From positions 162,606 through 226,605 of the forward strand of contig CP051234.1 of assembly GCA_017792465.1 (NCBI GenBank): 64,000 bases of DNA, given 5' to 3'. The stretch is from Filomicrobium sp. Lineage in GTDB: Bacteria; Pseudomonadota; Alphaproteobacteria; Rhizobiales; Hyphomicrobiaceae. A program made the translations under genes and the position numbers. Shown here piece after piece: positions 45,938 through 56,488 of this stretch; within the stretch, counting starts at the first letter, position 1, and every line of letters begins with the position of its first letter. Below the pieces are notes generated by a model. The model worked only from the letters and a program-made list of their open reading frames with translations, was not told where the DNA came from and did no database searches.

Positions 45938-48127
45938 AATCAATTCAGCAAGCATGCATTTGAGAAGGCCGACGTCGTAACGTCCCTCGAGTGCTAAGTG
46001 AGCATCTTCCAGCTTGCCGGTTTCCAAGGTTTCGCAATCATCGAAGGCCTGGTGGATCGTGTCGATCTCTTCGGGATCAAGCCCGATGATATCGTCGCAG
46101 GTGATCAGGCCTGCTTCGATGGCTTCGGCGAAATGGCCGTAGACGGTTGAGATCTGTAATTCGCGCTTTTCGGCGATGCTCTCGGGATTGAGGCCATCGA
46201 TGTGCATGGAAAGTGTCGCGTTGATTGTTGCCGACAGCTTGTTGTCGAGAAGCGGATGTCGCGGTTTGCCAGCAATTGCGGCGAGCAGTTCATCGCCGTA
46301 GCGCTTGATCTTCGTCGTGCCCAGTCCGTTGATGTCGGCGAGCTGCATCTTGTTGGTGGGACGCTTCTCGGCCAGTTCGGCCAGCGTGCGGTCATGGCAG
46401 ATCACGTACGGTGGAACGTTGGCTTCGGCGGCTAAGCGGGCGCGCACGTTGCGCAGCTCTTCGAACAGTCCGGCGTTTTCGGGCGCGACGGGCGGCGCCT
46501 TTTTGCCTTTTTCGCCGCGGCTGCGTTTGCCGCCACGCGTCGTTGCGGCTTTCTTTTGTTCGCGCATGCGGAAGGTGGTTTCGCCGCGCAGAAGCGGGCG
46601 AGCCGGCTCACTGAGTGCGAGTGTCCCGTAGCCTTCCTGATCGCCGACAAGCATGCCGGCTGCGACAAGCTGCTGGAAGAGGTAGCGCCAGGCGGAGGGT
46701 TCCAGTTCGGTTCCGATGCCGAAGACGGCCAGTTTGTCGTGGCCGTTTCTTATGATGCGCTCGTTCTCGTGGCCGGTCAGGACGTCGACGACGTAGCCGA
46801 CGCCGTAGCGTTGACCGGTGCGGTAGACCGCCGACAGGGCTTTTTGCGCAGGTACGGTGCCGTCGATGGTGGTGGGCGGGTCGATGCAGTTGTCGCAATT
46901 GCCGCAAGGCTTGCAGAGCTTTTCGCCGAAATAGGCAAGCAGCGGCTGGCGGCGGCAGCTGGCAATTTCTGACAGGCCGATGAGCGCATCGAGCTTCTGG
47001 CGTTGGACGCGTTTATATTCTTCGGCTCCGTCGCTGGCTTCGATCCATTGGCGCTGCTGAATGATGTCCTGGAGCCCATAGGCCATCCAGGCGTCTGCCG
47101 GTTCGCCGTCGCGTCCGGCGCGGCCGGTTTCCTGGTAGTAGGCCTCAATCGACTTGGGCAGATTTAAGTGAGCGACAAAGCGGACGTCGGGTTTGTCGAT
47201 CCCCATGCCGAACGCAATGGTTGCGCAGATGATGAGGCCGTCTTCAGCCAGAAAGCGCGACTGGGTCTTGGCGCGTTCTTCGGCCGGCATGCCGGCGTGA
47301 TAAGGTAATGCCGTGCGGCCCTTGCGGGTGAGCCAAGCGGCAGTTTCTTCGACGCCGCGGCGCGACAGGCAATAAACGATGCCGGCGTCTTCGGAGTGCT
47401 CTGCGGCGATGAACTGCCAGAGCTTCTCGCGCGCGGAGGTTCCGCCCAACTCGGCGAGGCGGTAGCGGATATTGGGGCGATCGAAGCTTGAAACGTAGTG
47501 ATGGGCGTCTTCGAGGCTCAGTTCGCGAATGATCTCTTCGCGGGTGCGTTCATCGGCGGTTGCCGTCAGTGCAATGCGCGGCACGTTTGGGAAGCGCTCG
47601 GTCAGGATCTTCAGCTGCCGATACTCAGGGCGGAAGTCGTGGCCCCATTGCGAGACACAGTGGGCCTCGTCAATCGCAAACAATGAGATTTCGCAAGCCG
47701 AGATGAGATCCAGCATTCGGTCCTGTACGAGGCGTTCGGGCGCGACGTAGAGGAGGTCCAATTGGCCGGCGCGGAGGCGGTCGGCAACTTCGAGCTGTTC
47801 GGGATAAGACAGGCTCGAATTCAGGAAAGCGGCCTTGAGCCCGAGCTGGTTTAGGGCGTCGACCTGGTCCTGCATCAATGCGATCAGCGGGGAGACGACA
47901 ATCCCGCAGCCGGGGCGAATGAGGGCCGGGATCTGATAACACAGCGATTTACCACCGCCGGTGGGCATCAGCGCAAGGCAATCTTCTCCCGCCAGCACGG
48001 CCGAAATGATCCCCTCCTGCTGCAGGCGGAAGGCCTTATAGCCGAATACGGTCTCCAGGACGCGCTGGGCATCGGCCATCGTTGGCTGAATGTTCGCTTT
48101 GAGCGCGCTTGCGGCAGCGGCGGCCAT
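45935..48127 (-). CDS. recQ: ATP-dependent DNA helicase RecQ
   Basis: A 730-residue RecQ helicase using the ATG at 48127 (an upstream TTG at 48172 and an ATG at 48079 are alternatives). Walker A is MPTGGGKS, Walker B the DEAH in [20 protein letters not shown]. The zinc-binding cysteines appear in [22 protein letters not shown] winged-helix domain and an HRDC domain ([21 protein letters not shown]) follow. The last 110 residues, with helix-turn-helix-like [11 protein letters not shown] and [15 protein letters not shown], lengthen it beyond E. coli RecQ (about 610). It unwinds DNA in RecF-pathway repair. Confidence 0.92.
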   Translation of the reverse strand: MAAAAASALKANIQPTMADAQRVLETVFGYKAFRLQQEGIISAVLAGEDCLALMPTGGGKSLCYQIPALIRPGCGIVVSPLIALMQDQVDALNQLGLKAAFLNSSLSYPEQLEVADRLRAGQLDLLYVAPERLVQDRMLDLISACEISLFAIDEAHCVSQWGHDFRPEYRQLKILTERFPNVPRIALTATADERTREEIIRELSLEDAHHYVSSFDRPNIRYRLAELGGTSAREKLWQFIAAEHSEDAGIVYCLSRRGVEETAAWLTRKGRTALPYHAGMPAEERAKTQSRFLAEDGLIICATIAFGMGIDKPDVRFVAHLNLPKSIEAYYQETGRAGRDGEPADAWMAYGLQDIIQQRQWIEASDGAEEYKRVQRQKLDALIGLSEIASCRRQPLLAYFGEKLCKPCGNCDNCIDPPTTIDGTVPAQKALSAVYRTGQRYGVGYVVDVLTGHENERIIRNGHDKLAVFGIGTELEPSAWRYLFQQLVAAGMLVGDQEGYGTLALSEPARPLLRGETTFRMREQKKAATTRGGKRSRGEKGKKAPPVAPENAGLFEELRNVRARLAAEANVPPYVICHDRTLAELAEKRPTNKMQLADINGLGTTKIKRYGDELLAAIAGKPRHPLLDNKLSATINATLSMHIDGLNPESIAEKRELQISTVYGHFAEAIEAGLITCDDIIGLDPEEIDTIHQAFDDCETLETGKLEDAHLALEGRYDVGLLKCMLAELI

Positions 48128-48392
48128 GGGATCTCGCGATTCGATAAGGTTGGGGAACGACTCAGTAGGCAATCCTCGCTACAGCAACGCCCGTACTCAA
48201 GAGGCGAGCGCGCGATTTCATGTGTGCGATGCGTCGGAAACACTCAAGAGAAGAGGATTCGTCGTGACCGCAGTTTCACAAAAGCAACGTAAGAAGCGTC
48301 CTATTAGACCCCAAGGCGGCTTGGCGCGCGGGCCTTACTCTGCGAAAGATATGATCCCTCAGCCGCCGGGCGAACCGGTAGGGAGCGTTGTG

Positions 48393-50117
48393 ATGAGCTA
48401 TCTTTTGGCGCCTTTTGCGCAGCGCAATGCAGCTTTGACGCTGTCGATTGTTTTCGCTGTGCTTAGTCTGGTCGCGATTTTTATCTGGCCGGAGCACGAA
48501 TTGCTTATTGCCATTCCGCTGCTGGTCTTCGGTTTTCTGTCTGTGGTCGGCATTCGCGATGTGATGCAGTCGCGGCATGCGATTTTGCGCAATTATCCGA
48601 TTGCGGCGCACTTGCGCTTCTTCTTTGAAGAGATCCGTCCGGAAATGCGTCAGTACTTCTTCGAGAGCGAGAAGGACGGGCTGCCGTTCAGCCGTGATAA
48701 GCGGGCGATCGTTTATCAGCGCGCCAAGCAGCAACTCGACAAGCGCCCGTTCGGGACCCAGTACGAGGTCTACAAAGACAGTTTCGAGTGGGTCACGCAT
48801 TCGATGACGCCGAAGTCGGTCAATGAAGAGCCGATCCGGATCACGATCGGTGGGCCTGATTGCACTAAACCTTATTCGGCCTCGCTGTTGAACATTTCGG
48901 GCATGAGCTACGGAGCGATCAGCCCCAATGCGATCCGCGCCATGAACAAGGGCGCCAAGGACGGTGGATTTGCGCACACGACGGGCGAAGGCTCGGTCAG
49001 CATTTATCACAGCGAGCACGGCGGCGATCTCGTCTGGCAGATAGGGTCGGGCTACTTTGGTTGCCGCGATGCCAGCGGAAAATTCAACCCCGAGAAATTC
49101 GCCGAGGTGGCGCAAGACGATCAGATCAAGATGATCGAAATCAAGATGAGCCAGGGCGCAAAGCCCGGCCATGGCGGCGTCTTGCCGAAAGCCAAAATCA
49201 ATGAGGAGATTGCACGCGCCAGAGGAATTTCTCGCGACCAGGATTGCGTCTCGCCTTCGTCACACAGCGCGTTTTCGACGCCGATGGAGATGATGCTGTT
49301 CATTGCGCGGCTGAGACATTTGGCGGCTGGAAAGCCCGTCGGTTTCAAGCTGTGCATCGGGCATCCCTGGGAGTTCATGTCCATTGTGAAGGCGATGCTG
49401 GCGACAGGCGTTACGCCGGACTTCATTGTTGTTGACGGCAAGGAAGGCGGGACGGGTGCGGCGCCATTGGAGTTTGCCGATCACGTGGGTATGCCGCTGC
49501 TTGATGGTTTGTCTTTCGTGAACAATGCGCTGGTGGGAGCCGGTATCCGCGACAGGATCAAGATCGGCGCCAGTGGCAAGATCATTTCGGGTTTCGATAT
49601 GGCGCGCGTCTTGGCGTTGGGGGCGGATTATTGCAACGCCGCGCGCGGGTTCATGTTTGCTGTCGGCTGCATCCAGGCGCAGTCGTGCCATACCGACAAG
49701 TGTCCTGTTGGGGTCACCTCGCAGGACCCGGCGCGTTGGCGGGCGATTGTGGTTCCTGGTAAGGCGCGACGGGTCGCCAATTTCCACAAAGCAACCGTTG
49801 AGGCGCTGGCGGAGCTGGTTGCGGCGGCCGGGCTTTCCAGCCCCGGAGACCTTTCTCCAGAACACCTTTATCGGCGTGTTTCACAGCAGGAATATGTGAC
49901 GTTTGCCGAGCTCTATCCGTCGCTGCAGAACGGCGAACTTTTGAGTGGGTCCAACAACAAGCGGTATCGGGATCCGTGGATGGCGGCTAGTGCGGAAACC
50001 TTCCAATTCGTTCCATCACGCCAGGACGGCCGCGGAAAAACCCGAATTTACGAGCATTTGCCCCAGGGGGAAGTGGTCGAAGACTCATTCAGACAGGGTT
50101 CATATCCAACGAGCTAG
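48393..50117 (+). CDS. FMN-binding glutamate-synthase domain protein
   Basis: A protein with an N-terminal membrane anchor (two helices in the first 55 residues) and a cytoplasmic domain homologous to the central FMN/Fe-S domain of glutamate synthase large subunit. NISGMSYGAISPNAIRAMNKG, SQGAKPGHGGVLP, DGKEGGTGAAPLEFADHVG and the cluster motif CHTDKCPVGVTSQDP are all visible. It lacks the amidotransferase domain, so it cannot use glutamine in the GltB manner. Starts: ATG 48393 with GGGAG seven bases upstream (574 residues), or GTG 48264 (617). Known relatives have unknown electron acceptors and substrates. It is divergent from recQ. Confidence 0.82.
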   Translation: MSYLLAPFAQRNAALTLSIVFAVLSLVAIFIWPEHELLIAIPLLVFGFLSVVGIRDVMQSRHAILRNYPIAAHLRFFFEEIRPEMRQYFFESEKDGLPFSRDKRAIVYQRAKQQLDKRPFGTQYEVYKDSFEWVTHSMTPKSVNEEPIRITIGGPDCTKPYSASLLNISGMSYGAISPNAIRAMNKGAKDGGFAHTTGEGSVSIYHSEHGGDLVWQIGSGYFGCRDASGKFNPEKFAEVAQDDQIKMIEIKMSQGAKPGHGGVLPKAKINEEIARARGISRDQDCVSPSSHSAFSTPMEMMLFIARLRHLAAGKPVGFKLCIGHPWEFMSIVKAMLATGVTPDFIVVDGKEGGTGAAPLEFADHVGMPLLDGLSFVNNALVGAGIRDRIKIGASGKIISGFDMARVLALGADYCNAARGFMFAVGCIQAQSCHTDKCPVGVTSQDPARWRAIVVPGKARRVANFHKATVEALAELVAAAGLSSPGDLSPEHLYRRVSQQEYVTFAELYPSLQNGELLSGSNNKRYRDPWMAASAETFQFVPSRQDGRGKTRIYEHLPQGEVVEDSFRQGSYPTS

Positions 50118-50326
50118 ATTACTGACATTGGTGATGCTTTTTCGCATGACCGGGCAGAAAGTTTCGGCTTTGCGGCGTTCTGGAGTTGTCTTGAGCGTGG
50201 AGCTGTTAAACTGACGGTCACTGCGGGCTTGCGACCCAACGATAACAACGCTTGGGGGACTCTTTTCCAGCGTTCATCAGCGCCTGTGAAGGCGCGAAGC
50301 TGGACTAGAGCATTGGAAGGAGAAAC

Positions 50327-50608
50327 ATGGTGCTTGCGACCAGAACAGCTCTCATCGTCAGTGCGGCGCTTGCCGTACAGTTCGCGTTCGCTGCGGCGGC
50401 CCAGGCTCAATCGACGTGTAAGTGGTATGCCGCGACTGCGCTCAAACAGCAGCAGGATAACGAGCGGCTGAAATGCGGGTTCAAGGGTGACTCCTGGCAC
50501 GCAGATCTCGGACGGCATCTGCAGTGGTGCAAAAGCGTTTCGCCGGATCAGTGGAAGACAGCTGCGCGGGAACGCGAGCAGCAGCTGGCGGCTTGCGCCA
50601 GACGCTAA
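50327..50608 (+). CDS. Small secreted four-cysteine protein, unknown
   Basis: A 93-residue protein with a clean signal peptide (residues 1-27, ending AAQAQ). The mature domain has four cysteines (STCKWY, RLKCGF, LQWCKS, LAACAR) with even spacing, suggesting two disulfides, and is basic and helical. AAGGAG lies five bases before the ATG. It lies 209 bases after the glutamate-synthase-like gene. I recognise no family. Confidence 0.6.
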   Translation: MVLATRTALIVSAALAVQFAFAAAAQAQSTCKWYAATALKQQQDNERLKCGFKGDSWHADLGRHLQWCKSVSPDQWKTAAREREQQLAACARR

Positions 50609-50914
50609 GACCGGCATCCGGTCGAAAAGGCCGGCTTGAAGTTTTCGCTATCCGTCCAGGTTCAATCGCTGCCTCCTCTCGAACCTGACGGTATCTGCCC
50701 CGCATCTCATGGCTTCGTCCAGAGATGCGGGTTTCTTATTTTGGGCAGGCGAGAGAACGTCCCTGAAATCTGACGAAGAACTTCGGAGGGCCGATCGCTA
50801 GAGCCGCGCGGTGCTTTCACCGCATCCATCGCTTGATGATCGAAATAAAAAAAACCGGCTGCGGATTTCTCCACAGCCGGTCTTTTTAGATCAGTAGCTT
50901 GAGAAGCTAGGGAA
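50609..50914. other. 306-base spacer between convergent genes
   Basis: Contains the groEL terminator at its right end. No gene is visible in the remainder on either strand. Confidence 0.4.
50843..50888 (-). terminator. Rho-independent terminator of groESL
   Basis: A stem of 11 positions (50854-50864 with 50871-50881, one C-A mismatch) with a 6-base loop, flanked by an A-run on the left and a T-run on the right. It can end transcription in both directions. It lies 27 bases after the groEL stop. Confidence 0.85.
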
Positions 50915-52573
<1,659 letters not shown>

Positions 52574-52640
52574 CTAGCGTCTGAGTTTCAGGGGAATACG
52601 TGGTCTTAGAAATTCAAGCGAATTGGGAAAACGAAAGCTC

Positions 52641-52931
52641 TTAGCCTTCAAGAATGCCCATGATGTCGCTTTCCTTCATGATCAGAAGGTCCTGACCGTC
52701 GATCTTGACTTCGGTGCCCGACCATTTGCCGAACAGGACGCGGTCGCCTGCTTTGACATCGAGTGCAACGATTTCGTTGTCGTCGCCGCGGGCGCCTGGG
52801 CCGACAGCAACCACTTCACCTTGTTGTGGTTTTTCTGCAGCCGTGTCGGGGATGATGATGCCGCCAGCGGTTTTGGTTTCGCTGTCGACGCGTTTGACGA
52901 CGACACGGTCGTGGAGTGGACGAAATTTCAT
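52641..52931 (-). CDS. groES: 10 kDa co-chaperonin GroES
   Basis: A 96-residue co-chaperonin. The N-terminal [20 protein letters not shown], the mobile loop [13 protein letters not shown], and the roof segment [11 protein letters not shown] are typical. First gene of the groESL operon, with a CIRCE element and a heat-shock-like promoter about 120-190 bases upstream of the start. The cap protein binds GroEL through the IIIP of the mobile loop. Confidence 0.98.
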   Translation of the reverse strand: MKFRPLHDRVVVKRVDSETKTAGGIIIPDTAAEKPQQGEVVAVGPGARGDDNEIVALDVKAGDRVLFGKWSGTEVKIDGQDLLIMKESDIMGILEG

Positions 52932-53051
52932 GACAAGTCAGCTCCGTTAGGATGGCTTCGTCGGAATCTGGTTTGGGGAGCGGATTGGCTTGAAGATCTC
53001 GCCATAGCCACCATGTCAGCGGCTAATAATCCGGGCCCCTCTCCGCACGTG

Positions 53052-53078
53052 TTAGCACTCAGCAACTTGGAGTGCTAA
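53052..53078 (-). promoter_or_regulatory. CIRCE operator (HrcA binding site)
   Basis: A perfect TTAGCACTC-N9-GAGTGCTAA inverted repeat, the CIRCE consensus bound by the heat-shock repressor HrcA. It lies just downstream of the promoter and 121 bases before groES, where HrcA would block transcription until stress. No hrcA gene is in the window. Confidence 0.97.
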
Positions 53079-53093
53079 GGTGCGTGACGCGGT

Positions 53094-53122
53094 AGATAAG
53101 GCCCATGACTGAGCGCGTCAAG
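53094..53122 (-). promoter_or_regulatory. groESL promoter, RpoH-like
   Basis: Read on the minus strand: CTTGAC (53122-53117) and CCTTATCT (53101-53094), separated as CTTG-N17-CCTTAT, which fits the alphaproteobacterial sigma-32 pattern and also a sigma-70 promoter (TTGACG-N16-TTATCT). It sits immediately upstream of CIRCE, giving dual heat-shock control. Confidence 0.75.
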
Positions 53123-53199
53123 GCGGTTCCCCGCGAAAAATTCTTCCTTTTTTAATTGGTTCTTAAGAAGAAATTAACGGCCCTGCGGCAGGCCGGGGA

Positions 53200-53215
53200 T
53201 GTTTCACGTGAAGTC
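53200..53215. promoter_or_regulatory. ParB-site-like half-palindrome
   Basis: TGTTTCACGTGAAGTC matches the first 13 of the 16 bases of the parS consensus (TGTTTCACGTGAAACA). True parS sites normally deviate by one or two bases and lie near the origin, so it may be chance. No parA or parB gene is close. Confidence 0.25.
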
Positions 53216-53305
53216 GGTGATGGTTTCACGAAGCGCTCGCTGGGCCGGATTTGGTGCTTTCTTCCATCTGAAACAACTTGATGTGGCAGTTCTAGTTAGC
53301 ACTGC

Positions 53306-53641
53306 TTAGTTGTTGTGGCCTATAATAACAACAATTGTTGAGATGGACGGAAGAAATAATAAGAAGAATAACGAACTGAAGTAGATTAGATGACATTGGT
53401 CCGCAACCTTCTTTAGGTTGCTGTGTTTTGGGTCCCACGTTCCCCATGGATACCGCACGCTAATGAATTCGGGAGCGCCAATTCTCTGATTTTCTGGCAA
53501 AACGCGATAAGCCAGACGGTAGAGCCTGTTCAGGGCCAATTCTAAAGAGAAAAGTAGAACGCCAATATATATCGCAAAAATCAGCAATATGTGCACCCGG
53601 AGACCTCCGTCGTCTGCTCTTCTGGATTTGTAACCCGACAA
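53306..53641 (-). CDS. Two-helix membrane protein, AT-rich, unknown
   Basis: A 111-residue protein with two hydrophobic segments (about residues 16-37 and 85-107) and a charged middle. Base composition is clearly more AT-rich than the neighbours, suggesting later acquisition or relaxed selection. No family recognised and no visible strong ribosome site, so it may not be a true gene. Confidence 0.35.
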   Translation of the reverse strand: MSGYKSRRADDGGLRVHILLIFAIYIGVLLFSLELALNRLYRLAYRVLPENQRIGAPEFISVRYPWGTWDPKHSNLKKVADQCHLIYFSSLFFLLFLPSISTIVVIIGHNN

Positions 53642-53777
53642 AGTACCTTTGCGGCTGCTATAGCAAACCGTCTCAGTCTGCTCTTTGTCGCCGCTGTTGG
53701 GGACTTATGTTCCTGAAGCTCCGGTAGGTCCAACCTAGTTTCGCTCCTGTGTTCATGCAACCAACAGGAGTGAAGAG

Positions 53778-54416
53778 ATGCAATTCCAGGTTTTGAAGGT
53801 GGGGCTGGTTTTGGCGCTTATCGCGGGCGTTATTTGGGTTCAGCCCGGGCCGCAAACTGCCGAGGCTGCAGCATTTAAGCCGGTCATTTGCGGGCCGGCG
53901 GGTTTGCATTCCGCGGCAGCGTCGAAGGTCATCAAGGTGGCCGATAAGTCCGGGCTTTCTGACGCCGAGATCGCTTACCTTTATATCCAGGCCAATTTGT
54001 TCGAGGTCGAAACGGCGGAGCTTGGGCTCGCGCGCGGCACGGCTGCCGACGTCAAATCGCATGGGGAGATGGTGGCGCGCGATCATAAGGGTGTGGTGCG
54101 GGCGTTCGAAGAGCTGATCCAGATGAACGGCATCAAGCCGGTTTCGACGGATGCGGCGGTGAACGCTGAAAAGCAGCATTCAGCCGTCATGGAGAAGCTC
54201 AAAAGCAAGCAGGGCGCAGAGTTCGACAAGGCTTATCTGCAACATGAGGCCGGCAACCACAGGGCTGTCATCAATGCGCTGAAAACGGTTTTGATCCCGG
54301 CAGCCAAGAACGATGCCGTCGTCAAACACATGCAGGCGATGCTTCCGGCGTTCGAGCATCACCTGGCGGTGACGCTGAAAGCGGCGAAAAACGCCGGTGT
54401 GAAATTGCCTGGCTAA
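53778..54416 (+). CDS. DUF4142 domain protein, secreted
   Basis: A 212-residue protein with a signal peptide (residues 1-30, ending AEAA) and a DUF4142 four-helix-bundle domain, a ferritin-like fold. Residues AYLYIQANLFEVETAELGLAR, SHGEMVARDHKGVVRAFEEL, and KAYLQHEAGNHRAVINALKTVL are the family helices with conserved Glu, His and Asp. The metal or binding role is not established. A GGAG ribosome site (AACAGGAGTGAAGAG) precedes the ATG. Confidence 0.85.
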   Translation: MQFQVLKVGLVLALIAGVIWVQPGPQTAEAAAFKPVICGPAGLHSAAASKVIKVADKSGLSDAEIAYLYIQANLFEVETAELGLARGTAADVKSHGEMVARDHKGVVRAFEELIQMNGIKPVSTDAAVNAEKQHSAVMEKLKSKQGAEFDKAYLQHEAGNHRAVINALKTVLIPAAKNDAVVKHMQAMLPAFEHHLAVTLKAAKNAGVKLPG

Positions 54417-54494
54417 GTCGCTTGGGGCCGTGGGCCTGGGATGGTGGGTGCTATTCCGGGCCTGCTCATTGCAGGGAATGGCTTTCCATACAAC

Positions 54495-55160
54495 TCAATC
54501 GTTGATGAGGTTCTTGAGGAGCGCGGCATCGGTAATTTCGATTGCGCGATGACCGAGTGCAATGCCGCCGCGCCGGGCCAGGTTGCGTAAGACGCGGGAC
54601 GCCACTTCGCGCGACGTTCCCAGGTGATTGGCGATGCGCTCGTGGGTGATGTCGAGGTGTTCGTCGACGCCGGAGCGTCGGAGCAGAAACGCGGCGAGGC
54701 GTTGTTCGAGGCCGAGGGAGCCGGTTTCCTGCAAGAGGGTCATGAGGTCGAACAAGCGTCCGGACAGGGCGTCGAAGGTGAATTTTTGGAGCGAGGATTC
54801 CTTGAGGTAAAGCTCGCGGTAGGCGTCGCCGGAGATGATGGCGACGTCGGTTTCGGCATCGTCGGTTTCGACCCAGGCGGGGTAAGGCAACCGGGAAAAC
54901 AGGCAGTCAAGCGCCAGGATGCAGGACTGGCCGGCGTCGACCCAGTAGAGCGTGCCTTCGCGGCCTTCGGCGTTGACGTAGTAGATGCGCAACGAGCCTT
55001 TTTCGACGAGAAACACGCCGCTGACTTCGTCGCCTTGGGCCAGAACGGGCGCGCGCGGCGGCAGGCTGACCCGGTTGGTCGTCGCGGCCAGCGTCGATCG
55101 TGAGGCGTCGGTTAGGTCGTCGAGGAAGTTGAATTTGGGCAGGGCGGAGTTGGTAGGCAT
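54495..55160 (-). CDS. Crp/Fnr family transcriptional regulator
   Basis: A 221-residue regulator. The cNMP-like beta-roll spans about 20-130 (VLAQGDEVSGVFLVEKGSLRIYYV, DAGQSCILALDCLFSRLPY) and the C-terminal winged helix about 150-215, with recognition helix ITHERIANHLGTSREVASRVLRNL. It lacks the FNR-type N-terminal cysteine cluster, and the nucleotide-binding RxS residues are not clear, so its signal is unknown. The 5' end of this gene is duplicated at 56213-56347, and it faces the accessory immunity array. Confidence 0.85.
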   Translation of the reverse strand: MPTNSALPKFNFLDDLTDASRSTLAATTNRVSLPPRAPVLAQGDEVSGVFLVEKGSLRIYYVNAEGREGTLYWVDAGQSCILALDCLFSRLPYPAWVETDDAETDVAIISGDAYRELYLKESSLQKFTFDALSGRLFDLMTLLQETGSLGLEQRLAAFLLRRSGVDEHLDITHERIANHLGTSREVASRVLRNLARRGGIALGHRAIEITDAALLKNLIND

Positions 55161-55301
55161 GGCCGCAACTTATCGCGAGCGCGCCAATGGCTGCAACGTC
55201 GGTAAAATGATCGAGGCCAGTTATTGGCTATCCAGAATTCGGCAGCGATAGAGGCTGAAGAAGCGCGTTAGTTTGGCTTGTCGTAATGCGGTGGCGAGGC
55301 G
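55115..55301. repeat. 187-bp direct repeat, copy 1
   Basis: Holds the first 15 codons of the crp-type gene, its upstream spacer and the 3' end of an immunity-like gene. An equally long copy at 56302-56488 matches at about nine of ten positions by eye. Confidence 0.85.
55221..55301 (-). pseudogene. 3' remnant of a DUF1629/Imm11-like gene
   Basis: 26 in-frame codons and a stop read RLATALRQAKLTRFFSLYRC, then RILDSQ. This is almost identical to the C-terminus of the gene at 56408-57034 (RLATALKQAKLTRFFSLYRC, then RILGAE). The upstream part is missing; other sequence and another gene follow instead. It is the relic of a third immunity-type gene. Confidence 0.75.
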
Positions 55302-55381
55302 TGGACGTTTAAAGTGAAGAGTGGGGCGTGGGTTTGCAAAGGAGAATTGGCCTGCCCCGAGTATTCCATGCCAAACTGTTT

Positions 55382-56032
55382 CTAAATCTCATCACAGCGA
55401 ACGTAAGAAATGGGTCCAACGCCTGCTTGGCGCCAAGCCTCCATCAAGTTATCAGAAATAAAGAATGTCGCGCCGGCGACCTTTGCTTGATTCCACCAAA
55501 GCAAATGGTTCTGTATGTCTTGCTTGCGAACACGTACGCATAAATTTTGATAGTTAATGTGCTTAAACCTCCGGTCCATTGGAGATGTCGTTAGCTCGGA
55601 TTTCTCAACCACCACTGCGTCCAACTCGACCGGAACCTTTAAGAAGGCGTAATTCAGGAATCTCGCGGGCTCCGGAAATTTAGAGAGATCCAAGTTGATG
55701 AACTGCGGAACGGATTGCGCCAAACTCGAATAGATTTTTTGCGCCTTTTCGGAGAGTATTAGGCCGCACTCCCAGTGATCGATATCTGGCAACGTGTTTT
55801 CCTTTATTGGATCCACAAAGCGGAGGCGACGCGGACAGATTTCGAGTTGCTGCGGTGTTAAGATGCCGGGATTTCTCAAGAAACGATCATCTTCCCATAA
55901 AACACCACCTGGCTTTGTCATTGCGGGGTCGTTCGGCTCCAATATCATTCTCGGAACAAGCTTATTAGGCTCGATGGGGTCAATCACTCTTGGGTCCCCG
56001 AGGGCTCTGCCAAAATTTAGAAAATATGTCAT
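55382..56032 (-). CDS. DUF1629/Imm11-like immunity protein
   Basis: A 216-residue cytoplasmic protein, AT-richer than the surrounding chromosome. The last 100 residues show the layout of DUF1629 (Imm11) immunity proteins: LNYAFLKVPVELDAVVVEKS, then FKHINYQNLCVRV and finally ATFFISDNLMEAWRQAGVG near the C-terminus (the conserved FISDxLxEAxxxxG motif). Such proteins neutralise polymorphic nuclease-type toxins. A 13-base gap separates it from a short upstream open frame (56046-56117) that looks like the tail of a lost gene. The family call rests on pattern, not on a search. Confidence 0.55.
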   Translation of the reverse strand: MTYFLNFGRALGDPRVIDPIEPNKLVPRMILEPNDPAMTKPGGVLWEDDRFLRNPGILTPQQLEICPRRLRFVDPIKENTLPDIDHWECGLILSEKAQKIYSSLAQSVPQFINLDLSKFPEPARFLNYAFLKVPVELDAVVVEKSELTTSPMDRRFKHINYQNLCVRVRKQDIQNHLLWWNQAKVAGATFFISDNLMEAWRQAGVGPISYVRCDEI

Positions 56033-56045
56033 CCGTTAGCTCCCA

Positions 56046-56117
56046 TCACGCCGACTCCGGCGTCGGGTTATCGGTCGTCGTGAAAAGGTGGTGGTGGACT
56101 TCGAAATCAATAGAACC
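56046..56117 (-). other. Possible tail of a lost toxin gene, copy A
   Basis: An open frame of 23 codons and a stop (GSIDFEVHHHLFTTTDNP, then TPESA) ends 13 bases before the immunity-like gene and begins exactly where the 137-bp element ends. It resembles copy B at 57034-57102. It may be the C-terminal stub of a toxin gene. This is an inference from position. Confidence 0.3.
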
Positions 56118-56310
56118 TGTCATCCCGGCATTTATTGCCGGGATCCAGCAGACGGCGCAACGCGAAGCTCGTTGGTGGGCGCGACGTCGGGGCAATCGTC
56201 TAACTCCGATCCCTAGACGAGAACTGGGTCCCAGGGACAAGCCCTGGGATTACACAAAGTGGATGCTTCAGCCATCACAGCACCTGCACCTTCTGGCCGT
56301 CGGTCGTTGA
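56094..56310. repeat. 217-bp direct repeat, copy A
   Basis: Matches 57079-57295 over exactly 217 bases, differing at only a few scattered positions. It consists of a 24-base flank, the 137-bp palindromic element, and a 56-base right flank. Copies are 985 bases apart. Confidence 0.9.
56118..56254. mobile_element. 137-bp palindromic (MITE-like) element, copy A
   Basis: Left end TGTCATCCC, right end GGGATTACA (GGGATGACA in copy B), giving inverted ends. Inside each end is a hairpin of 8 bp with a 5-base loop (56123-56130 with 56136-56143; 56229-56236 with 56242-56249). No coding capacity. Such small non-autonomous elements depend on enzymes encoded elsewhere. Confidence 0.65.
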
Positions 56311-56347
56311 GGAAGTCGAATTTCGGCAGGGCGGAGTTGGTGGGCAT
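56213..56347 (-). pseudogene. Duplicated 5' fragment of the crp-type gene
   Basis: From an ATG at 56347 the frame reads MPTNSALPKFDFLND, matching the start of the Crp/Fnr gene at 55160 (MPTNSALPKFNFLDD), then leaves that homology at codon 16, runs into the right flank and the end of the 137-bp element, and stops at 56213. The upstream sequence of crp is copied too. It is a truncated copy created by duplication of the neighbouring cassette and cannot encode a regulator. Confidence 0.8.
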
Positions 56348-56488
56348 GGCGGCAACTTATCGCGAGAGCGCCAATAGCTGCAACGTCGGCGTACTGATCG
56401 AGGCCAGTTACTCAGCTCCCAGAATCCGGCAGCGATAGAGGCTGAAGAAGCGCGTTAATTTGGCTTGTTTTAATGCGGTGGCGAGGCG
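56302..56488. repeat. 187-bp direct repeat, copy 2
   Basis: The second copy of 55115-55301. It contains the crp-type 5' fragment and the last 27 codons of the intact immunity-like gene that begins at 57034. Its first nine bases overlap the end of the 217-bp repeat copy A. Confidence 0.85.
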
